From: Phytobacter palmae
Lineage (GTDB): Bacteria; Pseudomonadota; Gammaproteobacteria; Enterobacterales; Enterobacteriaceae
Assembly: GCA_900112785.1 (NCBI GenBank)
Contig: FONB01000005.1
Span: 1-64,000, forward strand
DNA: 64,000 nt
Direction: 5' to 3'
Under the pieces are notes generated by a model, which did no database searches, had not been told where the DNA came from, and worked only from the letters and a program-made list of their open reading frames with translations. Of this stretch, positions 26,570 through 35,276 are shown in pieces (position 1 is the stretch's first letter; each line of letters starts with the position of its first letter). Made by a program: the position numbers and the translations under genes.

Positions 26570-27631
26570 ATGCAGGTCATGTTTGTCGACGACGAAAACC
26601 GTATACTCTCGGGCATTGAGAGAGCCGTCATGATGCATAACCCCGACTGGGAATGTCGCTTCGCAGGCAGTGGTCCACAAGCGCTTGCCATGCTTGAAGA
26701 GACACCAGCGGATGTTGTGGTATCGGATATGCGCATGCCTTTTATGGATGGGGCTGAATTGCTCGCCCAGGTTCGCGATCGCAGGCCTGGTACGGTACGA
26801 ATTATCCTCTCGGGCTATTCGGAACCCACATCAACCCAGCGTATGCTCCAGGTCGCTCACCAGTTTGTCTCTAAACCCTGTGACAGTACGGTGTTGATCG
26901 AGATGATCGAAAGCACGCTTACGCGACGCAGTGCTCTTGAGGAGCCACTGGTGATTGACAGAGTGGGGCAGCTCAGCCACCTGCCAGCAGTGCCGGAGAT
27001 TATCGCTGAACTCCAACAACGCCTTTCTGACTCAGATATTCACTGTATCGCCGGACTCGTTGGACGCGATCCCGCGCTGGCGGCCAGATTTATGCAGATG
27101 GCGAATTCAGCATGGTTCACGCGAGGCGCGCACATTCACGATATCGGCAGTGCGCTCACCCAACTGGGCATGGAACAGATAAAGTTATTCATCCAGACAC
27201 CTGAATTTTTTGCAGTCGGTAGCAGTGATCCCCGGGTCGATAAGTTACAACGTAACGCTTTTATCGCCTCACAACTTGCCGCCCGCATTTGTGGTCATCA
27301 GGGGCTGGAGTCGACGGCCGCACTGCTCGCCGGTATCGCTCTGCTTGTTCCTGATGCGCATGTGTCCTCAACGAGCCGCGCAACCGTGAGCGCCTATATG
27401 CTGGCGTTGTGGGGGCTGCCGGGGGATCTGGTAGACATTGTTGCCCGACACGCGGAGCCTTCCCGCTTTGCAAATAATCTCTTTGGCGCGATCGGTGCCG
27501 TACATGTTGCGGTCGCGCTGGCGCACGACGACGTACCCGATCACGTTTATCTAGAACAGACAGGCATGCTGAACCAGCTCCCTCTGTGGCAGCAAATGCT
27601 TGCTCATATAAAGGAGACGCTTCATGACTGA
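26570..27631 (+). CDS. Response regulator with HDOD output domain
   Basis: A receiver domain (residues 1-120) with acidic pocket 'VDDENR', phospho-acceptor Asp53 ('VVVSDMRMP'), Thr/Ser switch 'ILSGYS' and Lys in 'FVSKPC' is followed by an HDOD domain (about 140-340; 'LSHLPAVPEII', 'DPALAARFMQMANSAWF'). HDOD domains lack hydrolytic residues and act in protein-protein signalling. The ATG was chosen because it lies five bases after the kinase stop with AAGGAGGG upstream. The following gene overlaps its 3' end by eight bases. It may pass the signal onto c-di-GMP or stress pathways. Confidence 0.9.
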   Translation: MQVMFVDDENRILSGIERAVMMHNPDWECRFAGSGPQALAMLEETPADVVVSDMRMPFMDGAELLAQVRDRRPGTVRIILSGYSEPTSTQRMLQVAHQFVSKPCDSTVLIEMIESTLTRRSALEEPLVIDRVGQLSHLPAVPEIIAELQQRLSDSDIHCIAGLVGRDPALAARFMQMANSAWFTRGAHIHDIGSALTQLGMEQIKLFIQTPEFFAVGSSDPRVDKLQRNAFIASQLAARICGHQGLESTAALLAGIALLVPDAHVSSTSRATVSAYMLALWGLPGDLVDIVARHAEPSRFANNLFGAIGAVHVAVALAHDDVPDHVYLEQTGMLNQLPLWQQMLAHIKETLHD

Positions 27632-28760
27632 TACTGCCCTCGCTCGGGTGCTATGCGTGGATGATGAACCGAATGTGCTCGCCGCCATTGAACGAAACCT
27701 TTTTGGCGAATTTGAGGTAGTGGTGGCAAAAAGTGGCGAGGCGGGTCTTGACGCCGTTCGCTGGGGAGAAAAGTTTGCTGTCATCGTGTCTGATATGCGC
27801 ATGCCGGGCATGGACGGGGCGACCTTTCTGGCTAAAGCGCGGGAAATTTCTCCCGATAGTGTCCGCATACTGCTTACCGGCCAGGCTGATGTGCAATCTT
27901 CCATCGCAGCTATCAATAAAGGCGCCATTTTTCGCTATTTGTGCAAGCCTTGCCCAAAAGACGAGCTGATTGCCACGCTCAATGACGCAGTGCGCCAGTA
28001 TCGGCTTATCTGCGCCGAGAAAGAGTTGCTGGCCACCACCCTGACGGCTTCCGTGAAAACGCTGACCGAAGTGCTTGCAATGGTCGCGCCGTGGGCGTTT
28101 CAGCGCTCCGCTTTCGCGCAGTCATGTGTGACTCATGCGCTGTCGAAACTGGAGTGGCCCGATGAATGGATTTACACCATCGCGGCTGCGTTAAGCCAGA
28201 TAGGCTGCGTCGGTATTCCTGCGGACATCGTCCAGGCAGATGCGGCCCAACGAAAACTGTCAGATGAAGAGAAAAAACTGCTGCTTGGCCATCCGGAGGT
28301 CGCTGGTCGGTTGGTTGAAAACATACCTCGCCTGGAGCTGGTGGCGGGAATTATACGTCACCAGGCGAAAGAACCGGCACCGAATGTACCGCTGGAGGTT
28401 TTGCGAGGCGCGCATTTGTTACGTGCAGCGCTTGAACTGGAAAAATATGCTGTACGTGGCCGGAGCCTGGAGCGTCCATGGGAAATTCTGCGTGCGGCAA
28501 CGCCACCATTGCCCGACTACATCATTAAGGCGTTGTCCGATTTTCGCACAAACGTCAGCGGCGTTCGTTCTGCCCATATTCGTGAATTGCTACCCGGATG
28601 GGTGGTTGAGGAAGATATCCTGACATCAAACGGGCTGATGGTATTGACCAAAGGACATGAACTTACTGACACCGCTATTTCAGCGCTTCAACGATTATTG
28701 TCTGTTAACGCCATTAAAGAGCCTATTCGCGTGCGGGGAACAACGACCTCAGGGACGTAA
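27624..28760 (+). CDS. Response regulator with degenerate HD-GYP domain
   Basis: A receiver with 'VDDEPN', Asp57 in 'VIVSDMRMP', Thr in 'ILLTGQ' and Lys in 'YLCKPCP' is followed by a region (150-305) that aligns with HD-GYP phosphodiesterases but has lost the metal ligands. The HD pair is replaced ('AAALSQIGCVGIP' where active enzymes read HDIGKIGIP), and 'IIRHQAKEPAP' stands in place of HHExxDGxGYP. A C-terminal 'PGWVVEEDILTSNGLMVLTKG' segment is typical of such regulators. It is therefore probably catalytically dead and allosteric, comparable in design to HnoD of the Shewanella H-NOX network. The gene overlaps the HDOD regulator by eight bases. Confidence 0.9.
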   Translation: MTDTALARVLCVDDEPNVLAAIERNLFGEFEVVVAKSGEAGLDAVRWGEKFAVIVSDMRMPGMDGATFLAKAREISPDSVRILLTGQADVQSSIAAINKGAIFRYLCKPCPKDELIATLNDAVRQYRLICAEKELLATTLTASVKTLTEVLAMVAPWAFQRSAFAQSCVTHALSKLEWPDEWIYTIAAALSQIGCVGIPADIVQADAAQRKLSDEEKKLLLGHPEVAGRLVENIPRLELVAGIIRHQAKEPAPNVPLEVLRGAHLLRAALELEKYAVRGRSLERPWEILRAATPPLPDYIIKALSDFRTNVSGVRSAHIRELLPGWVVEEDILTSNGLMVLTKGHELTDTAISALQRLLSVNAIKEPIRVRGTTTSGT

Positions 28761-28875
28761 ATATAACCCTCTGTCGTTGAAAGGGGTGCAAGGGCAGAGG
28801 GGAAATTCCAGGCGCCTGGCAGGCACTGGCAGAAAATAATAAAAGCGAGACGCTGTCTGAACCGGATGCAATAAA

Positions 28876-28900
28876 AAAACCCGCACTCGGCGGGTTTATT
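28876..28900. terminator. Bidirectional terminator between the FIST operon and the cold-shock gene
   Basis: A stem CCCGC/GCGGG with a five-base loop (28880-28894), flanked by A residues on the left and T residues on the right. It can terminate both the plus-strand signalling operon and the minus-strand cold-shock gene. Confidence 0.8.
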
Positions 28901-28974
28901 TTTATCAGTAGATTTTATCTGCTCAGACTATTGTCTTCATCGCTGTTGTAAATATCACTGATAATTCGCGCAGC

Positions 28975-29187
28975 TTACAGCGCGGTAACGTTTCCGGCCG
29001 CAGGGCCTTTAGCGCCACTTTCGATAGTGAAGGAGACTTTCTGGCCTTCATCAAGCGTTTTGTAGCTGTCGCTCTGGATAGCAGAGAAATGGACAAATAC
29101 ATCTTTGCTGCCATCGTCAGGAGTGATAAAGCCAAAACCTTTATCGGAGTTAAACCATTTTACTAAACCAGTCATTTTATTAGACAT
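28975..29187 (-). CDS. CspA-family cold-shock protein (CspB-like)
   Basis: A 70-residue OB-fold RNA chaperone with RNP1 'KGFGFITP' and RNP2 '[10 protein letters not shown]'. It starts '[13 protein letters not shown]' like CspB, CspG and CspI of E. coli, and its middle part '[22 protein letters not shown]' is closest to CspB. The ATG has AAGGAAG seven bases upstream; a 25-codon upstream extension is the leader read in frame. A 170-base leader with a cold box precedes it, so cold induction is expected. It melts RNA secondary structure at low temperature. Confidence 0.95.
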   Translation of the reverse strand: MSNKMTGLVKWFNSDKGFGFITPDDGSKDVFVHFSAIQSDSYKTLDEGQKVSFTIESGAKGPAAGNVTAL

Positions 29188-29371
29188 AGATACTTCCTTA
29201 AATTTATGAGCCACGCAGAGTGGCGATAATGGCCTGTAATGTAAGAGTGACTTATTTGGCACTTAGGAGGAGACTCACGAAGAAGGGTATCTATGGATAA
29301 CACTTGAACTGAGGACTGCTTTACTAAAACTGCTTTCATAAGGTCTGTATTCCAAACCGATGGCGCTATTA
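29188..29371 (-). promoter_or_regulatory. Cold-shock leader with cold box and promoter
   Basis: On the minus strand a -10 TAATAG (29371-29366) would start transcription near 29360 and give a leader of about 172 bases. It opens CGGTTTG, followed by a cold box TGGAATACAGA (29354-29344) against the CspA consensus TGACGTACAGA. The phrases 'ACAGACC' and 'AAAGCAGT' that follow also match the cspA leader I remember. Such leaders fold differently in the cold and expose the ribosome site. Confidence 0.75.
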
Positions 29372-29574
29372 AGACATAGCGAAATTAATTAAGCAACGTT
29401 TATATTTTTTATTTTATCCACCGGCGATGTCTGACACTGCTATAACGAAACGGTGGAGCGTCTCTGTTTCTACCCGGCACTGACCACCGTGGCGCAGGCA
29501 TCGCAGTGGTGGCGGTTTATGCTATGCAACTGCACCCGCCACCGCCACGATAAAAAAATACTGTCAGAGACTGT

Positions 29575-30108
29575 TTAGTTTACGGGCGGAAAATCCACCA
29601 CGGTATTGTTGACCCGGTTAATCATATTGGTGAACAAAATCGCGCTGATCGCACTGATAATTTCCACCACCTGACGATCGCTAAAACCTGCCGCCAGGAA
29701 GCGGGATACGGTTTCTTCCGCCAGTGTCCCGCGGGTTGAGACCACCGTTGAGACGAATTTTACCAGGGCATCGATACGGGCATCATCCGGATATTCTCCC
29801 CGGCGCAATGCCTGTGTTTGCGCGAGGCTGTAACCGGCCATTTTGCCCGTTAAGGTATGCGCGGCCAGGCAATAATCACAGCCGGAGAGTTCGCTTACAA
29901 CCAGGTTGATGGCTTCCAGTTCTTGTTTACTAAGCGTACTTTTCGCCAGCGTGGCATTGTGTTGCAGCGCCTGGCCAAGGATCGCGGGCGCTATACCGAT
30001 GGTCTGATAAGCGTTTGGCACTTTACCCATTGCGCGTTTGATCATCGTGAAAAGATCTGCGGTCTGGCCTGTGGCATTTTCGACCTGAATTGAGGTTAAA
30101 CGACTCAT
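29575..30108 (-). CDS. Carboxymuconolactone decarboxylase-family protein (AhpD-like peroxidase)
   Basis: A 177-residue all-helical protein of the CMD/AhpD superfamily. The redox motif 'SGCDYCLAAH' contains the CxxC and the following histidine, as in alkylhydroperoxidase D. AGGAG lies six bases before the ATG. It is transcribed away from the AraC regulator at 30230, with about 120 bases between. That suggests the regulator controls it. The substrate is unknown; peroxide detoxification is plausible. Confidence 0.88.
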   Translation of the reverse strand: MSRLTSIQVENATGQTADLFTMIKRAMGKVPNAYQTIGIAPAILGQALQHNATLAKSTLSKQELEAINLVVSELSGCDYCLAAHTLTGKMAGYSLAQTQALRRGEYPDDARIDALVKFVSTVVSTRGTLAEETVSRFLAAGFSDRQVVEIISAISAILFTNMINRVNNTVVDFPPVN

Positions 30109-30229
30109 AATTTTCTCCTGTCAGTTAATGTTAGTCACCGTATCGGCGATGGAGACATCATAGGGCGCCTGGCATGCTATTATTGGCCCCAAAGCCGCTG
30201 TTTTTTGTCTTATCGTCTCAGGAGTGGGA

Positions 30230-31150
30230 GTGGATAACCTCAGTTCATTACTTGCAGTGCTGGCCCCGCAATGCGTTGTGAATCTTCATTGCCGGTTTAA
30301 CGGACGATGGGCCGCTGACCATCAGCAACGGCCGGACGGCATTGTGCCATGGCATGTCATCATGCGGGGGGAGGCGCGCCTGCACATTGCCGGTCAAACC
30401 CTCAATGTGTGCGCAGGGGATATTCTGCTCCTCCCTCACGGCTCTCCCCATATTCTTGAAAGTCTGGTGGAGTGGGGACAGGTCGTACCGGCGCAGGGAC
30501 ATCACAATGGCATTCTGACGCAAGTGCGCACAGAAGGGCCGGGACCCTCCGTTGAGGTGTTGTGTGGGGAGTTCTATTTTGGCCCGGACTGCAACTGGCT
30601 ATTTGCCGAAGAGAGCGAGCTTATCCATCTCCAGACTGCGGCGCGCGAAAGCTTTCCGGAGCTGGAAACGTTGCTGATGATGTTGGTTCGTGAAAGCCAG
30701 AACAGTTTGCCGGGCAGCATGGCGATGGTTAAAGGGCTGGCGAATACGCTGGTGGCGATGATGCTGCGGATTTTACTTTCACTGCGACAGCCACCGCCGG
30801 GTATGTTGCGGCTGATGAGTGATAAGCGCCTCTCACCGGCATTATTAGCTGTCTTTGCGGACCCGGCATATCCCTGGACTCTCGAGTCTATGGCTGAGCG
30901 CTGCTTTTTATCGCGCGCCACTTTTGCCCGGCATTTCGCGCACAGTTATCACCAGACGCCACAGTTGTGGCTGACACATTTGCGCATGGCGCTCGCCTCG
31001 CGCTTGCTGATTGATGAAAGGGCGCTGGCTGTGGACGTCATTGCCGAACGCTGTGGATTTTTATCGCTGTCATCGTTCACCAAAGCCTTTAAAAAACGCT
31101 ATGGCATCACCCCGGCTGTATACCGAAAGGAGAGCCAGCAAAAAACCTGA
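30230..31150 (+). CDS. AraC-family regulator with cupin_6 domain (GTG start)
   Basis: A 306-residue regulator. The N-terminal cupin has 'DGIVPWHVIMRGEARLHI' and 'AGDILLLPHGSPHIL'. The C-terminal double helix-turn-helix includes 'TLESMAERCFLSRATFARHF' and 'VIAERCGFLSLSSFTKAFKK'. Of two GTG codons the second is chosen, because CAGGAG lies five bases upstream of it. It is divergent from the CMD/AhpD-like gene. Members of this subfamily often control a neighbouring alkylhydroperoxidase or oxidoreductase. Confidence 0.88.
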   Translation: MDNLSSLLAVLAPQCVVNLHCRFNGRWAADHQQRPDGIVPWHVIMRGEARLHIAGQTLNVCAGDILLLPHGSPHILESLVEWGQVVPAQGHHNGILTQVRTEGPGPSVEVLCGEFYFGPDCNWLFAEESELIHLQTAARESFPELETLLMMLVRESQNSLPGSMAMVKGLANTLVAMMLRILLSLRQPPPGMLRLMSDKRLSPALLAVFADPAYPWTLESMAERCFLSRATFARHFAHSYHQTPQLWLTHLRMALASRLLIDERALAVDVIAERCGFLSLSSFTKAFKKRYGITPAVYRKESQQKT

Positions 31151-31193
31151 GAGCGGGTCAGTTGGCGGCGGTCAAAGAGAGGTGTGTTCAGGG

Positions 31194-32129
31194 CTATCTG
31201 CCCGTACGAAGGGACTGCGGCGGAATACCATAACCGCGAATAAACACTTCCCGCATATGACGCCGGTCGCGAAAACCTGCCTCACGGGCGATGGTATCCA
31301 GCGAGAGGCGGCTTTGCTCAATCATCAGTCTTGCCGCTTCAAGGCGTAATCCTTCGATAGCTTTGGCCGGAGATTTCCCCGTTTCCTGCCGAAACAGACG
31401 GCTGAGCTGACGGGCGCTGACATGCACGGCATCGGCCAGTAGCTCCACCGTCAACGTTTTGTGCAGGTTGTTGCGGGCATATTCGAGCGCGCTTTGCAGG
31501 CGATCTGAGCGCGGGGCCAGCGCCAGCATTTCTGAATGCTGCGTCTGGCCCCCTGAACGGCGCTGATTCATGACCAATCGATGCGCCACAATACGGGCGA
31601 TATCTGCGCCCAGATCTTTTTCCACCATACCGAGTGCCATATCGAGCCCCGCGGTCATTCCTGCCGAAGTCCAGATTGTGTCATCGATAATAAAGATCCG
31701 ATCATCTTCAAGCTGAATACCGGGATGCAGCGTCGTTAAGCTGCGGGAGTGCGCCCAGTGAGTGGTCGCGCGTTTTTGCTCCAGAAGCCCGGCCTGCGCC
31801 AGCACAAATGCGCCGGTACAGATGCCGGCGATACGGCGCGCTTTGCGGGCGGACGTTTGCAGAAAATGGATCACCGCCGGACTTGCAGGCTCCTCAACCG
31901 GGGAAAGTACTCCTGCCACCAGCCAGGTATCTACCTGGGTTTCGTCGCTAAACTGTTCAGAATCAACGCCAATTCCTGAGGATGAGCGCACTTTTCCACC
32001 GGATTCGGAATAGACCGTCATCTGGTAAAAGGGTTTTTCAGTAATGAAGTTGGCAAACTCAAAGACCGTCAGTGTTGACAATGCCAGCATCTGAAAATGG
32101 TCAGAAATAATCAATCCTATCCGGTGCAT
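31194..32129 (-). CDS. GlxA-family AraC regulator (DJ-1/PfpI + HTH)
   Basis: An amidase-like DJ-1/PfpI domain (residues 1-170) with the nucleophile-elbow cysteine in 'IAGICTGAFVLAQAGLL' is joined to two AraC helix-turn-helix motifs ('LADAVHVSARQLSRLFRQE' and 'IAREAGFRDRRHMREVF'). Such proteins act as regulators and usually lack enzymatic activity. The ATG is chosen for AGAGG and because the MHRIGLIISDHFQ opening fits the family. It is the last gene of the operon SDR-SDR-MFS-GlxA and lies 10 bases after the transporter. It probably controls this operon. Confidence 0.88.
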   Translation of the reverse strand: MHRIGLIISDHFQMLALSTLTVFEFANFITEKPFYQMTVYSESGGKVRSSSGIGVDSEQFSDETQVDTWLVAGVLSPVEEPASPAVIHFLQTSARKARRIAGICTGAFVLAQAGLLEQKRATTHWAHSRSLTTLHPGIQLEDDRIFIIDDTIWTSAGMTAGLDMALGMVEKDLGADIARIVAHRLVMNQRRSGGQTQHSEMLALAPRSDRLQSALEYARNNLHKTLTVELLADAVHVSARQLSRLFRQETGKSPAKAIEGLRLEAARLMIEQSRLSLDTIAREAGFRDRRHMREVFIRGYGIPPQSLRTGR

Positions 32130-32139
32130 CGCAACCTCT

Positions 32140-33342
32140 TTATGGCAATTCAACACTGACGCAGTGCGCAGAACGGGCACGTAGCCGCTCTGATATACCC
32201 AGGCTGGACAATGCCAGCAACAGAAACAGCATTGAGCTTATCATCACGCCGTAAAAACCGCTCACAGGATAGAGCCATGAGGCCACCGCTGAGCCAAAAC
32301 CGATACCGCAGAACATAAAGGCGCTGGTTAAGGCCAGTGAAATCCCCCGCGTTTCTGCGGACGAAATTTCCACGATACGCCGCTGCTGCGTTGGCCATAA
32401 CAGATCCGTTGAAAAGGCCCATACCACCAGCAAAATAAATAAACATGCCAGTTGAGCCGGTAACAGTGTCAGCAGCAGCATGTCTGCGACCAGCAACGTC
32501 ATCCCGATGATCAGCAAGCGTTCAGCACTGTAAAGCCGCGCGGCACGACTGACAAAAAGATTTCCCACAATACCCGCCACGCCAATTATCGTTAAGGCAA
32601 TTGAGACATCAGTGGCCTCGCCGTGCCAGCGATCGCGAATTATCGGCGAGATAAACGCATACATATCGTATACCCCGGAGGTAATAAAAAAGACCACCAA
32701 AAACGCAGACAGCGATTTACCTTCGGTCAGCACCTGGCCGACATGGCGTAAACGAATGTCGACCCCTTTTACTACATTTGGCACCACCAGCCACACACCA
32801 GCTGCCGTGAGCAGACTTACCAGCGCGACAAGGGTAAACAACATCCGTGCGCCCCAGGCATGAGCTATCCACGCGGCGAGCGGAATACCCACCATGCTTG
32901 CCATCGATACGCCGAGCAGAATCATGGCAATGGCGCTGCCACGCTCTTTGGCAGACACTAACTCTGAACCCAGCGCCACCAGTACCGGGCCAATCAGCGA
33001 CGCACCAAGCCCCATCACGATGCGCGAGACGACCAGCAAGGTGTAATTCGGCGCGAGCGCAAAAATAGCCGCTCCCAGCGCGAACACCAGCATGCCTGCC
33101 AGCACCTGTGTTCTGCGCATCAACTTACCGAATATCACTTGCGCCAGCGGCGCGCCCAGCGCAAACGTCAGGCCGAAAATAGAGAGCAAGCGGGCACTTT
33201 GTGCATCGCTTAGCCCCCACTCATGGGAAATGGACGCCAGGCTGCCTGCAACGCAAAGGGAACCCGTTGCCTGAATAAAGTAAGCAACACTCAGGGCCAG
33301 GAGCGCGCGTCGTTGCGGCGTGGAAATGTGATTTTGCATCAT
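32140..33342 (-). CDS. MFS transporter, arabinose/sugar- or drug-efflux type
   Basis: A 400-residue transporter with 12 predicted helices. The motif A-like loop appears in 'APLAQVIFGKLMRRTQVLAG' and motif C-like glycines in 'GASLIGPVLVALGSELV'. It belongs to the DHA1 branch near AraJ/SotB-like and drug-efflux carriers. It sits third in the minus-strand operon, with two short-chain dehydrogenases upstream and a GlxA regulator downstream, so it may export a product of those enzymes. The substrate is unknown. Two neighbouring ATGs are possible starts. Confidence 0.88.
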   Translation of the reverse strand: MMQNHISTPQRRALLALSVAYFIQATGSLCVAGSLASISHEWGLSDAQSARLLSIFGLTFALGAPLAQVIFGKLMRRTQVLAGMLVFALGAAIFALAPNYTLLVVSRIVMGLGASLIGPVLVALGSELVSAKERGSAIAMILLGVSMASMVGIPLAAWIAHAWGARMLFTLVALVSLLTAAGVWLVVPNVVKGVDIRLRHVGQVLTEGKSLSAFLVVFFITSGVYDMYAFISPIIRDRWHGEATDVSIALTIIGVAGIVGNLFVSRAARLYSAERLLIIGMTLLVADMLLLTLLPAQLACLFILLVVWAFSTDLLWPTQQRRIVEISSAETRGISLALTSAFMFCGIGFGSAVASWLYPVSGFYGVMISSMLFLLLALSSLGISERLRARSAHCVSVELP

Positions 33343-33381
33343 AAACTCCAGCTAAGGGGCAGTTGCCTGCCCCGAATCAGA

Positions 33382-34146
33382 TCACGCAACCGGGATCGGG
33401 TTTTCCACCATTGCCTGATTAAACGCATCTATCATGGCGTGTTCATTCGCACCGGGATTTGCGCGGGCAGGGAGCACGCTGTCGACAATCGCTTCGGGGT
33501 TATCCGTGGCCAGTTTTTCGAAGGTCTGTTCGATAAAGTCTGCCAGGGGCATCGCCCGGGAATCGCCGCTTTTATAGATCAGGTCGGTGTCCACCCAGGG
33601 CGGGGCGATCTCAATCACGGTTACACCTGCGTCGCGGAGCAAAAAGCGCTGGGAGAGGGTGTAGGAGTGGATCGCGGCTTTGGTTGCGGAATAGAGCGCG
33701 TTTGTAACCAGCGGCAAAAAGGCCAGTATGGAACTGTTATTGATCAATACGGCATCTTTTTGCTGTTTGAGATGTTCAACAAACGCGGCGCTCACCCGAA
33801 CAGTACCCAGCAGGTTGGTGTCCAGCAGCGTGGTGGCCATCTCGTCATCCAGTTCAGCGGCAGGATTATCAAACGGCATAATGCCTGCGTTATTTATCAC
33901 AACGTTCAGCGTTGGATAGCGAGACAGAACCTCCCGCGCCGCGTCTTTAATACTTAAAGCACTTGTGACATCCAGTACCACGGAATCCATACCTGGATTG
34001 GCGGCAGTCACGGTGTCCAGCAGCGCCTTCCGACGACCAGAGATGATCACCTGGTTGCCAAGCTGGTGAAATTTTTCGGCCATGGCGCGACCAATACCCG
34101 AGGTGCCGCCAGTAATAAAAATGGTGTTTCCGGTGAGTTTCATCAT
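33382..34146 (-). CDS. Short-chain dehydrogenase/reductase (254 aa)
   Basis: A classical SDR: cofactor loop 'TGGTSGIG', the 'NNAG' motif, catalytic Ser in 'NNSSIL', and YxxxK in 'YSATK'. An Arg-Arg pair after the first strand ('SGRRKALL') favours NADPH. The sequence resembles DltE-type oxidoreductases. AGGA lies about six bases before the ATG. It follows the other SDR gene at 23 bases and precedes the transporter at 39 bases. Substrate unknown. Confidence 0.9.
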   Translation of the reverse strand: MMKLTGNTIFITGGTSGIGRAMAEKFHQLGNQVIISGRRKALLDTVTAANPGMDSVVLDVTSALSIKDAAREVLSRYPTLNVVINNAGIMPFDNPAAELDDEMATTLLDTNLLGTVRVSAAFVEHLKQQKDAVLINNSSILAFLPLVTNALYSATKAAIHSYTLSQRFLLRDAGVTVIEIAPPWVDTDLIYKSGDSRAMPLADFIEQTFEKLATDNPEAIVDSVLPARANPGANEHAMIDAFNQAMVENPIPVA

Positions 34147-34169
34147 GTCATTCCTGATGGATTAAAGGG

Positions 34170-34985
34170 TTAGTGGCCTGCGCTGTCGCGGTAGCGTTCA
34201 GCCGGGATATTGCTTGAAAGGTGCGGCATCATGGCCTTGCGGCTGTTTTCCATTGCCAGCCACTCTGCTTCGTTATGCAAAGAGGGGATCGTGACAAGCT
34301 CACCCCGCAGAAAGCCCATCAGCGCGGCATCCACCAGGTCATAAGCGCTCATCACTATCGATTTATCGAGTTGTTCCAGCGGAAGGCCACCGTTATCCCA
34401 GAACGGTGTTGCCGTCGCGCCCGGTAATACCGCCTGGATCTGTATCCCTTTATCGGCCAGCTCGTGGTGCAGTGACTGGCTAAAGGCCAACACAAACGCT
34501 TTTGTTCCGCCGTAAACACCGTTCAACAATTCCGGTGCAAGGCTGACGATGGAAGAGATGTTAATGATGGCGCCGTTGCCACGCGCAACGAACCCGGGAA
34601 CAACGGCATACGTCAGGCGAGTCAGAGCAATCACGTTAAGGTTAATCATCGCCTGCATCTGATCGACATCGCTGGATAACAGCGGCGTATGTGTGCCAGT
34701 GCCCGCATTGTTGACCAGCAGTGTGATGCTGGCATCGTCGCGCAGTTTTCTTTCCAGAGCGTTAAGTTGCCGGGGATCGCCAAGATCGGCGGCCACCACT
34801 TCAACATTGCGGGCCGTATCGGCAGTGATATGGCTTGCCATCTGATTGAGACGGTTATGGTTGCGGGCAACGATAATCAGGTCATAACCCATGTGCGCCA
34901 GCCGATTAGCGTAAATAGCACCGATGCCGGTTGATGCGCCGGTGATTACCGCAGTGCCTTTCCCGGGTTGTGTAGCGATGTTCAT
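34170..34985 (-). CDS. Short-chain dehydrogenase/reductase (271 aa)
   Basis: The first gene of the operon encodes a 271-residue SDR. It shows 'TGASTGIG', 'VNNAGTGTH', catalytic Ser in 'NISSIVS' and YxxxK in 'YGGTK', with 'VARNHNR' after the second strand. The 'PGATATPFWD' following the active site is typical of the family that contains YqjQ/DltE-like proteins. AAGGA sits seven bases before the ATG. Together with the second SDR it may carry out successive carbonyl reductions. Substrate unknown. Confidence 0.9.
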   Translation of the reverse strand: MNIATQPGKGTAVITGASTGIGAIYANRLAHMGYDLIIVARNHNRLNQMASHITADTARNVEVVAADLGDPRQLNALERKLRDDASITLLVNNAGTGTHTPLLSSDVDQMQAMINLNVIALTRLTYAVVPGFVARGNGAIINISSIVSLAPELLNGVYGGTKAFVLAFSQSLHHELADKGIQIQAVLPGATATPFWDNGGLPLEQLDKSIVMSAYDLVDAALMGFLRGELVTIPSLHNEAEWLAMENSRKAMMPHLSSNIPAERYRDSAGH

Positions 34986-35276
34986 AGCAGGTTCCTTTCA
35001 GTCACATTTGATTCGATGAAAACATCATAAGTAAGAAAGGAGTGTCCTGAATGACGTTAATGGTCGTTATTTAGGACATCGTATGTCTTGCATTCGCGAC
35101 ATCCAGGCAGAGACTGGCAATCTTGTCACCGTTCCACAATGACGTTACAGGTATGAGTTGTTTAAACGAAGCGAGGAAGAGTTATGAAAAAAAGGCTGCA
35201 AAAATAATGGATAAGGCGTTAACTTGCTCTGCGAAAAAGAGGTTAATCTGATAGCAAAACAGAAAGGAAAAAGGGA

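Noticed and set aside
29505..29560. GTGGCGG/CCGCCAC inverted repeat near the CMD gene
   Set aside because: Flanked by A residues on the wrong side for a terminator in either direction.
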